Assembly (NCBI RefSeq): GCF_002278075.1
Contig: NZ_CP022989.1
Coordinates: 1,364,001 to 1,428,000, forward strand
Origin: Paraburkholderia aromaticivorans
GTDB taxonomy: Bacteria > Pseudomonadota > Gammaproteobacteria > Burkholderiales > Burkholderiaceae
DNA length: 64,000 bases
Direction: 5' to 3'
How positions within the stretch are numbered: the stretch's first letter is position 1; every line of letters begins with the position of its first letter. The notes beneath the pieces were generated by a model. It ran no database searches. It was given only the letters and a program-made list of their open reading frames with translations, and had not been told where the DNA came from. This document shows, piece by piece, positions 36,710 through 45,426 of the stretch. The position numbers and the translations under genes are program-made.

Positions 36710-37853
36710 TGGGTTGGCGGCGCGTCGTCTTACGCGCCGCTTGCGTGATGGCGACCTTGGTGCCGCATTCGCGCGGCGCTGGAGGGCGCGTGCACTGACC
36801 GGTGCCGCGCTCCTCGGCGTTTGTTCCGTTTTTCATCCGGGCACGGCAGCCATCGGCGTCACGCATGCGGCCGGGGCGGCCGCCAATGCGCCCGCGCAGG
36901 CAGGGCGTCCAGCGCTGCCAGTGCCCAACCTGCCGGCGCCGCCACGCGCCAGCCTGCCGGGTTTCAATCCGCCGCCCGCCTCGCCGGGCACCACGGCGAG
37001 CGGCCCGGTACGAGCGCAGCCGGCGCGCATGCCGTTCTACGTCGCCACACGCGGCACGACCACTATCTACGTGCTGGGTACGCTGCATGTCGGCGATCCG
37101 GCCGACTACCCCGCCAATCAGCCCTTTCGCGCACCGATCCTCGGCGCACTGGCTGCCTCGCCGACACTGGCGCTCGAACTCTCACCCGACGAACTGCTTG
37201 TCTCGCAAGACGATGTGTCGAAGTACGGCGTCTGCCGGCGCGACTGTCTGCCGGGTCTGCTGCCCGAGCCTTTGTGGCACAAGCTGGCGCTCCGCCTGCG
37301 CGGCAACCCGGCAGCACTGGACGCCATCAAGAAAACGCGGCCCTGGCTCGCTTCGTTGCTGGTCGAAACCTACGATTCCCTGAGCGCGGGCCTGCAGACC
37401 GAGTACGGCTCGGAAGCGCAGTTGCAGAACGTGTATATCCGCACGCGCGGCAAGATCGTCGGTCTCGAGACCTTGCCGCAGCAGATGCGCGCGTTCACGG
37501 GGCTGTCGCTCGCGCAGCAGCGCGAGATGCTGGCGCAGGACCTCGTGCAGACGCCGGCGGAAAACGTCGAGGATGTGCGGACGCTACATCGTCTGTGGCG
37601 CGTGGGCGATGCGGATGCGATCGCCGCCTGGCAAGCCGCGAAATCCGAAAAGCTGGCGCGCGACAAACGTGTCTCCGATTCGATCGACAACAAGATCGTC
37701 TATGACCGCAACCGGCGCTTCGTTTCGCGGATGCTGTTGATCGCCGCGCCGAACAAACCAGTGTTCGTGGCGATCGGCGCGCTGCATCTGGGTGGCCGCA
37801 AAGGCGTGCTGGAGCTTTTACGGCAGCGCGGGTTCGTGGTGGAGGCGGGGTGA
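36702..37853 (+). CDS. TraB/GumN-family protein
   Basis: A 383-aa protein with a Pro/Ala-rich region (residues 55-105) after an N-terminal hydrophobic stretch (about 28-52), likely a signal or anchor. The TraB/GumN domain starts with TTIYVLGTLHVGDPADYP and ends VFVAIGALHLGGRKGVLELLRQRGF. The two G-x-x-H motifs are the family's presumed metal site. A central EVYIRTRGKIVGLETLPQQ-like block holds the conserved ET. Function in bacteria is unclear, possibly a metalloprotease-type fold. ATG 36702 overlaps dppF and follows a GAGGAGG-rich stretch. Longer frames inside dppF are unlikely. Confidence 0.82.
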   Translation: MPDGLAARRLTRRLRDGDLGAAFARRWRARALTGAALLGVCSVFHPGTAAIGVTHAAGAAANAPAQAGRPALPVPNLPAPPRASLPGFNPPPASPGTTASGPVRAQPARMPFYVATRGTTTIYVLGTLHVGDPADYPANQPFRAPILGALAASPTLALELSPDELLVSQDDVSKYGVCRRDCLPGLLPEPLWHKLALRLRGNPAALDAIKKTRPWLASLLVETYDSLSAGLQTEYGSEAQLQNVYIRTRGKIVGLETLPQQMRAFTGLSLAQQREMLAQDLVQTPAENVEDVRTLHRLWRVGDADAIAAWQAAKSEKLARDKRVSDSIDNKIVYDRNRRFVSRMLLIAAPNKPVFVAIGALHLGGRKGVLELLRQRGFVVEAG

Positions 37854-37870
37854 GGCGGCGCTGGATGTTG

Positions 37871-38209
37871 CTACGGCGCGGGGTCGATGGCGCTGCTGAC
37901 CCGCGCGACGATTTCGTTAGCGGTGACCTTGTCGAGCGTTTCGATGTAGCGGGCCGAACCGCCGCTCACTCATGCGTCGATGTCGAAGGTGCGAAGCTGG
38001 TTGCGGACTGCGACGCCGCTCGTGTCGTGCCCTGAGACCGGAACCGCAAGACCGACGTTGCGGGTGAAACTTTCGCTGCTCGTGATGGGCACGGTCGTAC
38101 ACACGCGCAGCGCGTTGATCTCGCTCGGCGTGACGACGAAACGGTTTTCGTGACTCATCTGGCTGTGCGCAGGCACGCCAAAACCTGTCCAATGTCGCGA
38201 TTTACTCAC
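37871..38209 (-). pseudogene. Decayed MazF/ChpB-type endoribonuclease toxin gene
   Basis: Read on the minus strand from GTG 38209, the frame gives HENRFVVTPSEINAL, then TTVPITSSESFTRNVGLAVPVSGHD and TSGVAVRNQLRTFDIDA. These match the middle of MazF/PemK/ChpB toxins (R-P-ALVLSP, PIT, NQ-R). A TGA at 37970-37972 interrupts it. After it the same frame continues for 32 codons, SARYIETLDKVTANEIVARV, matching the C-terminal helix, and ends at TAG 37871. The N-terminal strand with G-D-I-W is missing or unreadable. No antitoxin gene is nearby. The family call rests on pattern recognition. Confidence 0.72.
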
Positions 38210-40011
38210 TGAGCGTCCTTCTTCAAAGCTTGTGTCACTTCTCCGACCACCGGCGCCCAATCCCCCAACACCGCTTGGCGGAACAACCTCATCCCCGGAT
38301 ACCACGGCGAGTCGCTGCGCGTTTCCAGCCAGCGCCAGTCGGAGTTGGCGGGCAGCAGTAACCACACGGGTTTGCCCAAGGCGCCGGCCAGATGCGCGAC
38401 GGCGGTGTCCACCGCGATCACCAGATCGAGATTCATGATCAGCGCGGCCGTGTCTTCGAAGCTGTCCAACTCGGCGGTGAAATCATGGGCACGGAAAGCC
38501 GGCGGGGCGTCGGCCAATTGCGCATGCGCCGGGCCTTTTTGCAACGCGTACCAAGTGACATTCTCCAGCTCGCTGAGCGTGCTCAGTTCGGCCAGCGTCA
38601 TCGACCGATAGCGGTCGTTGCCGAACGTGGGACTGCCGGCCCAAACGAGGCCCACCTTGCGCTTCGATCCGTTGGCCGCGCCGAGCCGTTTGCGCCATGC
38701 CTCGAGCTTCGTTTCCTCGGCGAACAGATAGGGCACGTCCGCAGGAAGACTTGCGAGATCCGTGCCGAGACAGGACGGCACGCTCATCATCGGCACCCAG
38801 AAATCGTACTCGCCGCCGGGCTTGCCGCTGACCGCGCGATGCACGCCCGCTATGCGCTCGACCAGAGGCAGCAGCGGCTCGCGGACGCAGAGGTCGACGG
38901 TCGCGCCGCGCTGGGCCAGCACGCTCGCAAAGCGCAGGAACTGGAAGTGGTCGCCGAAACCCTGTTCGCCGACCAGCAGCAGGCGACGCCCTGCGAGCGG
39001 CTCGCCACGCCATTCGGCCACGCCCGGCACCGCGATCGCGTCATAGTCGCTCTTGCGCCAGCGCAGCGCGAATTCGGCCCAGCCTTGCGTGTAGTCGCCG
39101 CGCTTGAGCAACAGCCATGCGAGATTCTGATGCGCGTCCGCGTAATGCGGATCGAGCGCGAGCGCCTGGCGATAGAAACCTTCCTCTTCGTCGAGGCGGC
39201 CTTGCGCACCGAGTGATCCGCCCAGACACACGAGGTGAGTCGGAATCGGTTTGAGCGCGACTGCGCGCCGGTAGTGCGCTTCAGCGCCCGCATAGTCGCC
39301 GAGCTTGCCGATCAGGCTGCCCAGATTGACGTGCGCTTGCGCATAATCCGCCCGCAGCGCCAGCGCTTGCTCGAAGCTGGCGATCGCCGCGCCGTGGTCG
39401 CCTTTCGCCTGGTACGCATTTCCCGCGCTGAAGTGCGCGTCCGCCGATGCCGGATCGAGCGACAGGACGTGCCGGTAGCACGCGAGCGCTTCGTCGAAAC
39501 GGGCGAGCTTGGTTAGCGCCGTGCCTAGGTTCAGATGCGCGTCGAGCAGCGCGGGGTTCGATGCCAGCGCCAGCCGGTAATGTTCGACCGCTTCCAGGAA
39601 GGCGCCCTGCGCTTGCAGCGCGGCGCCGAAGTTGTTGTGCGCGTCGGCGAAATCAGGCTTGAGTTGCAGCGCCTGGTCGTAGCAGATCATTGCTTCGTCG
39701 AGATGACCGAGCGCGGCCGCTACGAGTCCGCGGTTGCTCCAGCAGGCGGCATCGTGGCGGTCGAGTTTGAGCGCGCGGCTCATCAGGCCGGCGGCGGTAT
39801 CGTGATTGCCGCGCTGATAGTGCAGCACGCCGAAGTAGTGCAGTGCTCCGGTATGCGCGGCATCGAGCGTGAGCGCTTCGCGGTAAAACGATTCAGCGGT
39901 GTCGAGCTGGCCGGCCTGGTGCGCTTCGAGCGCGGCGTCGATCAATGCGGTGAGGTAAGCGGTTTGCGGCGGTGCGGCATGCGCGCGCTCAGGCTGGGAG
40001 TGATGTTCCAT
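38206..40011 (-). CDS. TPR protein with glycosyltransferase-like C-terminal domain
   Basis: A 601-aa two-part protein. Residues about 20-330 hold eight or nine tetratricopeptide repeats of 34 residues, each with the W/Y-G-A-P spacing (for example DEAMICYDQALQLKPDFADAHNNFGAALQAQG). The C-terminal part (about 335-600) resembles GT9/GT41-like enzymes: LLLVGEQGFGDHFQFLRF, KVGLVWAGSPTFGND and DLVIAVDTAVAHLAGALGKPVWLLLP. This combination is common in proteins that glycosylate surface structures. Two starts are possible. I use ATG 40011 (MEHHSQ), while 40077 would add 22 residues. The stop overlaps the toxin relic. Confidence 0.85.
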   Translation of the reverse strand: MEHHSQPERAHAAPPQTAYLTALIDAALEAHQAGQLDTAESFYREALTLDAAHTGALHYFGVLHYQRGNHDTAAGLMSRALKLDRHDAACWSNRGLVAAALGHLDEAMICYDQALQLKPDFADAHNNFGAALQAQGAFLEAVEHYRLALASNPALLDAHLNLGTALTKLARFDEALACYRHVLSLDPASADAHFSAGNAYQAKGDHGAAIASFEQALALRADYAQAHVNLGSLIGKLGDYAGAEAHYRRAVALKPIPTHLVCLGGSLGAQGRLDEEEGFYRQALALDPHYADAHQNLAWLLLKRGDYTQGWAEFALRWRKSDYDAIAVPGVAEWRGEPLAGRRLLLVGEQGFGDHFQFLRFASVLAQRGATVDLCVREPLLPLVERIAGVHRAVSGKPGGEYDFWVPMMSVPSCLGTDLASLPADVPYLFAEETKLEAWRKRLGAANGSKRKVGLVWAGSPTFGNDRYRSMTLAELSTLSELENVTWYALQKGPAHAQLADAPPAFRAHDFTAELDSFEDTAALIMNLDLVIAVDTAVAHLAGALGKPVWLLLPANSDWRWLETRSDSPWYPGMRLFRQAVLGDWAPVVGEVTQALKKDAQ

Positions 40012-40226
40012 GGAAACCTGCAGGAGAGCGTCGGCGGCGCGCGCTGCGCGTACCGGCGCGTGTGGATGGGAGACCATCCAGCATCGTAGGGTCGCCCTCC
40101 ATTTCCCGACGATCGGACGCTTCCTAATTCGGTCGCATCCATGTCGTGCAGTGTGTCCATTTCACCGACGTATCGCAGAAAAATCCTGCGTTACGTCAGC
40201 GTTCATCGATTGTCGAAGACAGAGTC

Positions 40227-41183
40227 CTACAAGAACATCAGGAAATTCAGAAGGAAGATGTTCACGATCAGCAAGGTCAGCGCGGTCGGAATCTGCACCT
40301 TGATCACCGCGTTCTTGTCGGGCAGTTCCAGCAGAGCGGCCGGCACCATGTTGAAGTTCGCGGCCATCGGCGTCATCAGCGTGCCGCAGTAGCCCGAGAA
40401 CATGCCGATCGCGACCATTACCGCCGGATTGCCGTGGAACACGCCCACCAGAATCGGCACACCGACGCCGCCCGTCATCACCGGGAATGCGGCGAAGCCG
40501 TTGCCCATCACCATGGTGAAGAGCGCCATGCCGATGCAGTACACGGCCACCGCAATGAAGCGGTAGTCGAGGCTGATGTAAGCCGTGGTCACGTGCGCGA
40601 CCGCCTTGCCGACGCCGGCATCCGAGAACACGAGGCCGAGCATGCCGAGCATCTGCGGCAGCACCGCCGCCCACGACAACGCGTCGACCAGCCGGCGTGC
40701 TTCCTTCATCGACTGGCCGACGGTGTCGCGCGTCAGCACGCAGGCAATCGCGAGCGCGATCACGCAGCCGATGCCAAAACCGATCAGCGTGACATTGGCC
40801 TTCTCGATCAGCGGCAAGCCGCCGAACACCAGGTGGCTTGCCGAGAGCGTGATGATCACGGTGACGACCGGAATCGTCAGCGCGGGGACGAACAGCTTGT
40901 TGCGCAGACGCGCGGCGCTAGCCTTGCGCGCTTCGATCGACAGCACTTTCGGCCTCGCCGCGGTCACGCCGCCGAAGCCGGCAATCAGCGCCATGACGAT
41001 GACGAGCACACCGACCACGGCGGGCGGCAGCTTGTCGCCGATCAGGAAGATCAGCGCGTAGAGAATCCAGAAACCGCCGGCGGTGAAACGGCGCGGGTGA
41101 TCCTTGTCCGTGACGATCATGCCGCCGATGACGAGCAGCACCACGCCCAGCAGCCAGAACAGATAGGTGATCGTGAGCGTCAT
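40227..41183 (-). CDS. DUF979 family membrane protein
   Basis: A 318-aa polytopic protein with about nine hydrophobic segments. It begins MTLTITYLFWLLGVVLLVIGGMI and contains LPQMLGMLGLVFSDAGVGKAVAH, GNGFAAFPVMTGGVGVPILV and GYCGTLMTPMAANFNMVPAALL. These features match DUF979 proteins, thought to be transporters. The start overlaps the DUF969 stop (ATGA), so the two are translated together and probably form one carrier. No ATPase is associated. Location next to 5-oxoprolinase genes suggests a link to pyroglutamate. Confidence 0.85.
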   Translation of the reverse strand: MTLTITYLFWLLGVVLLVIGGMIVTDKDHPRRFTAGGFWILYALIFLIGDKLPPAVVGVLVIVMALIAGFGGVTAARPKVLSIEARKASAARLRNKLFVPALTIPVVTVIITLSASHLVFGGLPLIEKANVTLIGFGIGCVIALAIACVLTRDTVGQSMKEARRLVDALSWAAVLPQMLGMLGLVFSDAGVGKAVAHVTTAYISLDYRFIAVAVYCIGMALFTMVMGNGFAAFPVMTGGVGVPILVGVFHGNPAVMVAIGMFSGYCGTLMTPMAANFNMVPAALLELPDKNAVIKVQIPTALTLLIVNIFLLNFLMFL

Positions 41184-41929
41184 GCTTTGTCTCCCGCGGC
41201 GGATTGCGTCGACGATCCGGCGGCGCCGCTCGCTATGGCATTGCCGCGCAGTTCGCGCTCGAGTTTGCGATCGAGCAGATACAGGCGGAAGCCGTGAATG
41301 ATGAATGCGCAGATAGCGGTGGGAATGCCCCACACGGCCACATGAATCGGTTCGACGACGATCCCGGCTTCCTTCAGGAAGGTGGTCATCAGCACGATCG
41401 CGCCGAACGCGACGAAGATGTCTTCGCCGAAGAAGAGCCCCACGTTGTCGGTCGCGGCGGAGAACGCGCGCAATTTGAAGCGCACGGCGTCGCTGATCTT
41501 GCCGAAGCGGGTTTCGGTCGCGCCTTCGGCCATCGGCGCGATCAGCGGACGCACCATTTGCGGATGGCCGCCGAGTCCGGTCAGGCCGACCGCCGCGGTC
41601 AGTTCGCGCACCAGCAGATAGACGATCAGAAGACGCCCGGCGGTCGCGGCCTTGATGCCACCGATCCACGCTTGCGCGCGTTCACGCAGTCCGTGCCGTT
41701 CGAGCAGACCGATCACGGCCAGCGGCAGCAGAATGATCAACGGGATATTGCGGGTCTTGATAAAACCGGTGCCGATCTCGGCAAGAATCTTTTCAGGCGG
41801 GAAGTGCGCGGCGAGGCCCGTGATAATCGCGGCGACCGCCACGATCAGCATGGGATTGAACCGCAATAAAAAGCCGACGATGATGACGGCCACGCCAATG
41901 AGCGGCCATAGACTGACTGTTGTCTGCAT
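41180..41929 (-). CDS. DUF969 family membrane protein
   Basis: A 249-aa membrane protein with five to six hydrophobic stretches. TTVSLWPLIGVAVIIVGFLL starts it, with FIKTRNIPLIILLPLAVIGLLERHGLRERAQAWIGGIK in the middle and TAAVGLTGLGGHPQMVRPLIAPMAEGATE, a DUF969 hallmark. It is the partner of DUF979, and the two are nearly always found together. A GGAG site precedes the ATG at 41929. An upstream ATG would lack this. The gene starts 247 bp after the end of pxpA with a hairpin between. Confidence 0.85.
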   Translation of the reverse strand: MQTTVSLWPLIGVAVIIVGFLLRFNPMLIVAVAAIITGLAAHFPPEKILAEIGTGFIKTRNIPLIILLPLAVIGLLERHGLRERAQAWIGGIKAATAGRLLIVYLLVRELTAAVGLTGLGGHPQMVRPLIAPMAEGATETRFGKISDAVRFKLRAFSAATDNVGLFFGEDIFVAFGAIVLMTTFLKEAGIVVEPIHVAVWGIPTAICAFIIHGFRLYLLDRKLERELRGNAIASGAAGSSTQSAAGDKA

Positions 41930-42100
41930 CTGGATCTCCAAACAGGGTTTCAACCTTGCCGCTTGTGACGGCTAACGTGGGCCGGCGTCCGGTGGTCCGG
42001 GCGCCGTCTTGTTGCGACGGCTCTGGACGGCCGCCTCTGCTTCGAACTACACCTGCACCTGCTGACTGCGGGTACTGCAATGCGTCCTGCACCTGGCAAA

Positions 42101-42121
42101 CGCCCCGCTTGAAGCGGGGCG
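42101..42121 (-). terminator. Hairpin between pxpA and the DUF969 gene
   Basis: An 8-bp stem (cgccccgc with gcggggcg) around a 5-nt loop. On the minus strand it is followed by only TTTG, so it is probably a partial terminator or an RNA-processing hairpin. Confidence 0.55.
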
Positions 42122-42176
42122 TGGGAAGGTGGACAAGGTTTGAATCGCGCTGTCCGGCTCGTGGTTCGGCCGACGC

Positions 42177-42929
42177 TCAGGCGCGGGCGGCGACCGCCGG
42201 ATGGACTTCGATGCCGGCGTCGCGCAGCGCGCCGCGGATGCGCCGCGCGAACGCCAGCGCATGCGGACCGTCGCCGTGCAGGCAGATGGTCTGCGCGTTC
42301 AGCGGCACCCATTGGCCGTCCACGGCCTGCACGCGTTGCTCGCGAATCATCGTGAGCGTGCGCGCCAGCACTTCTTCTTCGTCGTCGAGCAGCGCGCCCG
42401 GTTCTTTGCGCGGCACCAGCGAACCGTCCGCGCGATAGCCGCGATCGGCGAAGACTTCTTCGACCGCGGTGAGACCCGCGTTGCGCGCGGCCGTCACGAG
42501 TCCGCTGTTGGCGAGCGCGAACACCGCCACCGACGGGTCGAAATCGTGCACCGCCGAAACGATCGCGTCGGCGATCCTCGCGTCGCGCGCGGCCTGGTTG
42601 TACAGCGCGCCGTGCGGCTTGACGTGCGCGATGCGCCCGCCCTCGGCCTGGGCGATCGCCGAGAGCGCGCCGAGCTGGTACAGCACGCCCGCGTAGATGT
42701 CGTTGGCCGGTAGATCCATTTCCTTGCGGCCGAAATTCTCCGGATCGTTAAAGCTCGGATGCGCGCCGATCGACACGCCTTTTTGCACCGCCCAGCGCAC
42801 GCAGTCGTGCATCGCATTGGCGCCGCCCGCGTGCCAGCCGCACGCAATATTCGCCGAGCTGACGAGGTCGAGCAGCGCTTCGTCGGAGCCGCTGCCTTCG
42901 CCGAGGTCGGCGTTCAAATCGATTTCCAT
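42177..42929 (-). CDS. pxpA: 5-oxoprolinase subunit PxpA (LamB/YcsF)
   Basis: PxpA (250 aa) is one of three subunits that open 5-oxoproline to glutamate using ATP. The protein starts [36 protein letters not shown], the exact family opening. [21 protein letters not shown] and [10 protein letters not shown] follow. The metal-binding His and Asp residues are present. It ends [23 protein letters not shown], as usual. The order in the operon is pxpB-pxpC-pxpA, with a 19-bp gap before pxpA. Confidence 0.95.
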   Translation of the reverse strand: MEIDLNADLGEGSGSDEALLDLVSSANIACGWHAGGANAMHDCVRWAVQKGVSIGAHPSFNDPENFGRKEMDLPANDIYAGVLYQLGALSAIAQAEGGRIAHVKPHGALYNQAARDARIADAIVSAVHDFDPSVAVFALANSGLVTAARNAGLTAVEEVFADRGYRADGSLVPRKEPGALLDDEEEVLARTLTMIREQRVQAVDGQWVPLNAQTICLHGDGPHALAFARRIRGALRDAGIEVHPAVAARA

Positions 42930-42948
42930 GGAATTCCCCTACTCAGTA

Positions 42949-44001
42949 TTACAGCGCCGCGACGGCAAACTGGCGCGCGCAGCGTTCTTCATGCATCGCG
43001 ATCGCAGCGTCGATCTGCCGCAAATACGTGCGCTCTTCCAGTAAAGCCTGACGCGCCTCGTAGGGCGTCGTCGGGATGAAGCGCACGGATGCGTTGAGCC
43101 GCACCTGCGCGAGCTTCCAGAGGTCGGCCTGAATCACGGCGCCGATCTTCGGATAGCCGCCGGTGGTTTGCGCGTCGCTCAACAGCACGATCGGCTGGCC
43201 GTTCGGCGGCACCTGAATCGTGCCCGGTAGCACGGCGTGCGACAGCAGATCGGTCTTCTGCGCGCGTTTGAGCTCGGCGCCGGCCAGTCGGTAGCCCATG
43301 CGGTTGCTGTTCGGCGTGACGAGCCATTCGTCGGCCCAGAACGATTCGTGGGCTTGGTCGGTGAAGCTGTCGTATTCCGGTCCGCGCAGCACGCGAATCG
43401 GCACGGCCCACGGCACGCCTGACGGGTGACGGCCACGCCGCAGCGGCTCGTGAACCAGCACGAACTTGCACCACGCGGGCGCCTTCACGCCGAACTCCGG
43501 CGCCTCGGGCGTGAAGCCGAGGTGGCCGCGTTGCGGCGGCGCGCCGACCGGCAGGCGGTCGCCGTCGCGCAGCGCGCGGCCGCCGAGTCCGCCGAAATGG
43601 CCGGCGAGATCAGTGCTGCGCGAGCCGAGCATCGGCAAGACGTCGACGCCGCCCGCCACGCACACATAGCCGCGCATGCCGCGCTTCGCCGCATTCAACA
43701 CCAGTTCCTGGCCGGCTTGCACCGGCAGGCTCCACCACGAGTAGACCGGTTTGCCGTCGAGCGTCGCGCCGAATTCGGTGCCGGTGATCGCCACTCGTGT
43801 GGCGCGCAGAAAGCGCAGCACGGTGGGGCCGAAAGTGATTTCCAGACCCGCCGCATCGGGCCGGTTGCCGACCAGCCGGTTGCCGACTTCGAGCGACAGA
43901 CGATCGAGCGCCCCGCCCATCGCGACGCCGAGATGCCGGTAGCCGTGACGGCCGAGATCCTGAATCGTGGTCAACAGACCCGCGCGAATCACATCGATCA
44001 T
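42949..44001 (-). CDS. pxpC: 5-oxoprolinase subunit PxpC (KipA)
   Basis: PxpC (350 aa) shares a fold with biotin-dependent carboxyltransferases. It begins MIDVIRAGLLTTIQDLGRHGYRHLGV, and GMRGYVCVAGGVDVLPMLGSRSTDL is a family marker. Other blocks are NSNRMGYRLAGAEL and QVPPNGQPIVLLSDAQTTGGYPKIG. Length is normal. It overlaps pxpB by 4 bp (ATGA). The name KipA comes from the B. subtilis homologue, an older role linked to KinA. The 5-oxoprolinase role is established for the complex. Confidence 0.94.
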   Translation of the reverse strand: MIDVIRAGLLTTIQDLGRHGYRHLGVAMGGALDRLSLEVGNRLVGNRPDAAGLEITFGPTVLRFLRATRVAITGTEFGATLDGKPVYSWWSLPVQAGQELVLNAAKRGMRGYVCVAGGVDVLPMLGSRSTDLAGHFGGLGGRALRDGDRLPVGAPPQRGHLGFTPEAPEFGVKAPAWCKFVLVHEPLRRGRHPSGVPWAVPIRVLRGPEYDSFTDQAHESFWADEWLVTPNSNRMGYRLAGAELKRAQKTDLLSHAVLPGTIQVPPNGQPIVLLSDAQTTGGYPKIGAVIQADLWKLAQVRLNASVRFIPTTPYEARQALLEERTYLRQIDAAIAMHEERCARQFAVAAL

Positions 44002-44651
44002 GCCTGTATCCCCGCGATGGTGAAGCGCACCCGGTCGCCCGGTTGCAGCAGCGTGGGCGGCCGGCGCGCCGGGTCGAAGAGCGGCAGCTCGGTGCGGCCG
44101 ATCAGCTGCCAGCCGCCGGGCGACGTGGCCGGATAGATGCCGGTCTGTTCGCCGCCGATGCCGACCGACCCGGCCGGCACTTCGAGCCGCGGCGACGCGC
44201 GGCGCGGCGTGTGCAGCGCAGCTTCGAGTCCGCCCATATAAGCGAAGCCCGGCTGGAAGCCGAGGAAGAACACCACGTAGTCGCCGTTCGAATGACGTTC
44301 GACGACCTCGCGCACGCTCAGGCCCGTGTGATCGGCGACCGTTTTCAGATCAGGGCCGAACTCGCCGCCGTACTGCACCGGAATCTCGACTTCACGGCCC
44401 GGCGCGGGCGCGTCGCTCACCGCATTCCAGGCCGCCTGCAGGTGGCTTACCAGCGCGTCGCGGTCGGCCTCGAGTGGATCGAAAACCAGCGTGAGGTTAT
44501 TCATGCCGGGCACCACCTCCAGCACATGCGGCCACTCGTGCGCGGCAGCGGCCGCCGCCCACACGCGACGCTGGCATTCCAGCGTGGCAGGCGGCGGCGC
44601 TTCGCAGACTAGCGCGGTATCGCCGAGCGGAAAGATTCTTGGTTGGCTCAT
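43998..44651 (-). CDS. pxpB: 5-oxoprolinase subunit PxpB (KipI)
   Basis: PxpB (217 aa) completes the oxoprolinase complex. It begins PRIFPLGDTALVCEAP and contains LEVVPGMNNLTLVFDP. The family signature HSNGDYVVFFLGFQPGFAYMGGL sits at about 125-147. PRRASPRLEVPAGSVGIGGEQTGIYPATSPGGWQLIGRT follows. It is first in the operon and faces a divergent regulator gene. The pxpB and pxpC order matches other proteobacteria. Confidence 0.95.
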   Translation of the reverse strand: MSQPRIFPLGDTALVCEAPPPATLECQRRVWAAAAAAHEWPHVLEVVPGMNNLTLVFDPLEADRDALVSHLQAAWNAVSDAPAPGREVEIPVQYGGEFGPDLKTVADHTGLSVREVVERHSNGDYVVFFLGFQPGFAYMGGLEAALHTPRRASPRLEVPAGSVGIGGEQTGIYPATSPGGWQLIGRTELPLFDPARRPPTLLQPGDRVRFTIAGIQA

Positions 44652-44743
44652 GAATTAACGGCCCAGGTCGAGTCGGGGGATTCGGGCAACGCACACCCTT
44701 CGAGTGGTTATCGGCATCGGTGAGGTGACGATTGAAGCGTACA

Positions 44744-44776
44744 TTATCAATAAAATATCAACAATTTATCAATAAG
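44744..44776. promoter_or_regulatory. Three 11-bp direct repeats in the pxp intergenic region
   Basis: TTATCAATAAA (44744-44754), ATATCAACAAT (44755-44765) and TTATCAATAAG (44766-44776) are consecutive. Each repeat is one helical turn, and the outer two differ at one position only. This AT-rich block lies between pxpB and the divergent regulator, in a GC-rich genome, so it is a likely operator. Confidence 0.7.
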
Positions 44777-44858
44777 CGTTTTTGCCAGGCTCCCTGGGAC
44801 CGAGCGCTCGTCGTACACTCCCGACACCTTCCCAATCCGCCTCTCGAGAACCTTTGCC

Positions 44859-45371
44859 ATGTCGCGCCATCCCACCAAGATCGTCTCCTCGGAACATCTC
44901 GTGTCCGAGACCAGCGCGGAACTGTCGGAACTCGAGTACGCGCTCATCATGGCGGGCAACGCTTTCAACCGATGGATGGTGCGCTGCATGTCGGCGGCGG
45001 GCGACAAGGACATGACCGCTATCGAGGTCTCGCTGCTGCATCACGTCAGCCATCGCGAGCGCCGCAAGAAGCTGGCGGACATCTGCTTCGTGCTGAACAT
45101 CGAAGACACGCACGTCGCCACCTACGCGTTGAAGAAGCTCGTAGCTAGAGGGTATGTAAAAAGCGAAAAGACCGGCAAGGAAGTGTTCTTCTCGGCGACC
45201 GACGCCGGCCGCGAGCTCTGCCTGAAATATCGCGAAGTGCGTGAGAGCTGTCTCATCTCGACGCTGAAGGAAAGCGGCCTGACCAACGAGCAGATCGGCG
45301 AAGCGGCGCAGTTGATGCGCAACGCGTCCGGCCTCTACGATACCGCCGCGCGGGCGGCCGCGTCCTTATAA
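44859..45371 (+). CDS. MarR-like winged-helix DNA-binding regulator
   Basis: A 170-aa protein. After a polar start, residues 30-130 form a helix-rich winged-helix domain: FNRWMVRCMSAAGDKDMTAIEVSLLHHVSH, KKLADICFVLNIEDTHVATYALKKLVARGYV (recognition helix region) and KEVFFSATDAGRELCLKYREVRESC, the wing and last helix. This is the MarR-like group annotated as predicted transcription regulators. It is divergent from pxpBCA with repeats between. It is therefore a strong candidate for the local repressor, with the ligand unknown. Confidence 0.8.
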   Translation: MSRHPTKIVSSEHLVSETSAELSELEYALIMAGNAFNRWMVRCMSAAGDKDMTAIEVSLLHHVSHRERRKKLADICFVLNIEDTHVATYALKKLVARGYVKSEKTGKEVFFSATDAGRELCLKYREVRESCLISTLKESGLTNEQIGEAAQLMRNASGLYDTAARAAASL

Positions 45372-45373
45372 CG

Positions 45374-45412
45374 CGGCGCGGCCGGCTTTGCGGCGGCGCA
45401 ATGGCCGCGCCG
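45374..45412. terminator. Shared convergent hairpin
   Basis: cggcgcggcc (45374-45383) pairs exactly with ggccgcgccg (45403-45412). It lies between two convergent genes and could act for both. No T-run is present. Confidence 0.5.
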
Positions 45413-45426
45413 TGCCCGCCGGCCGC

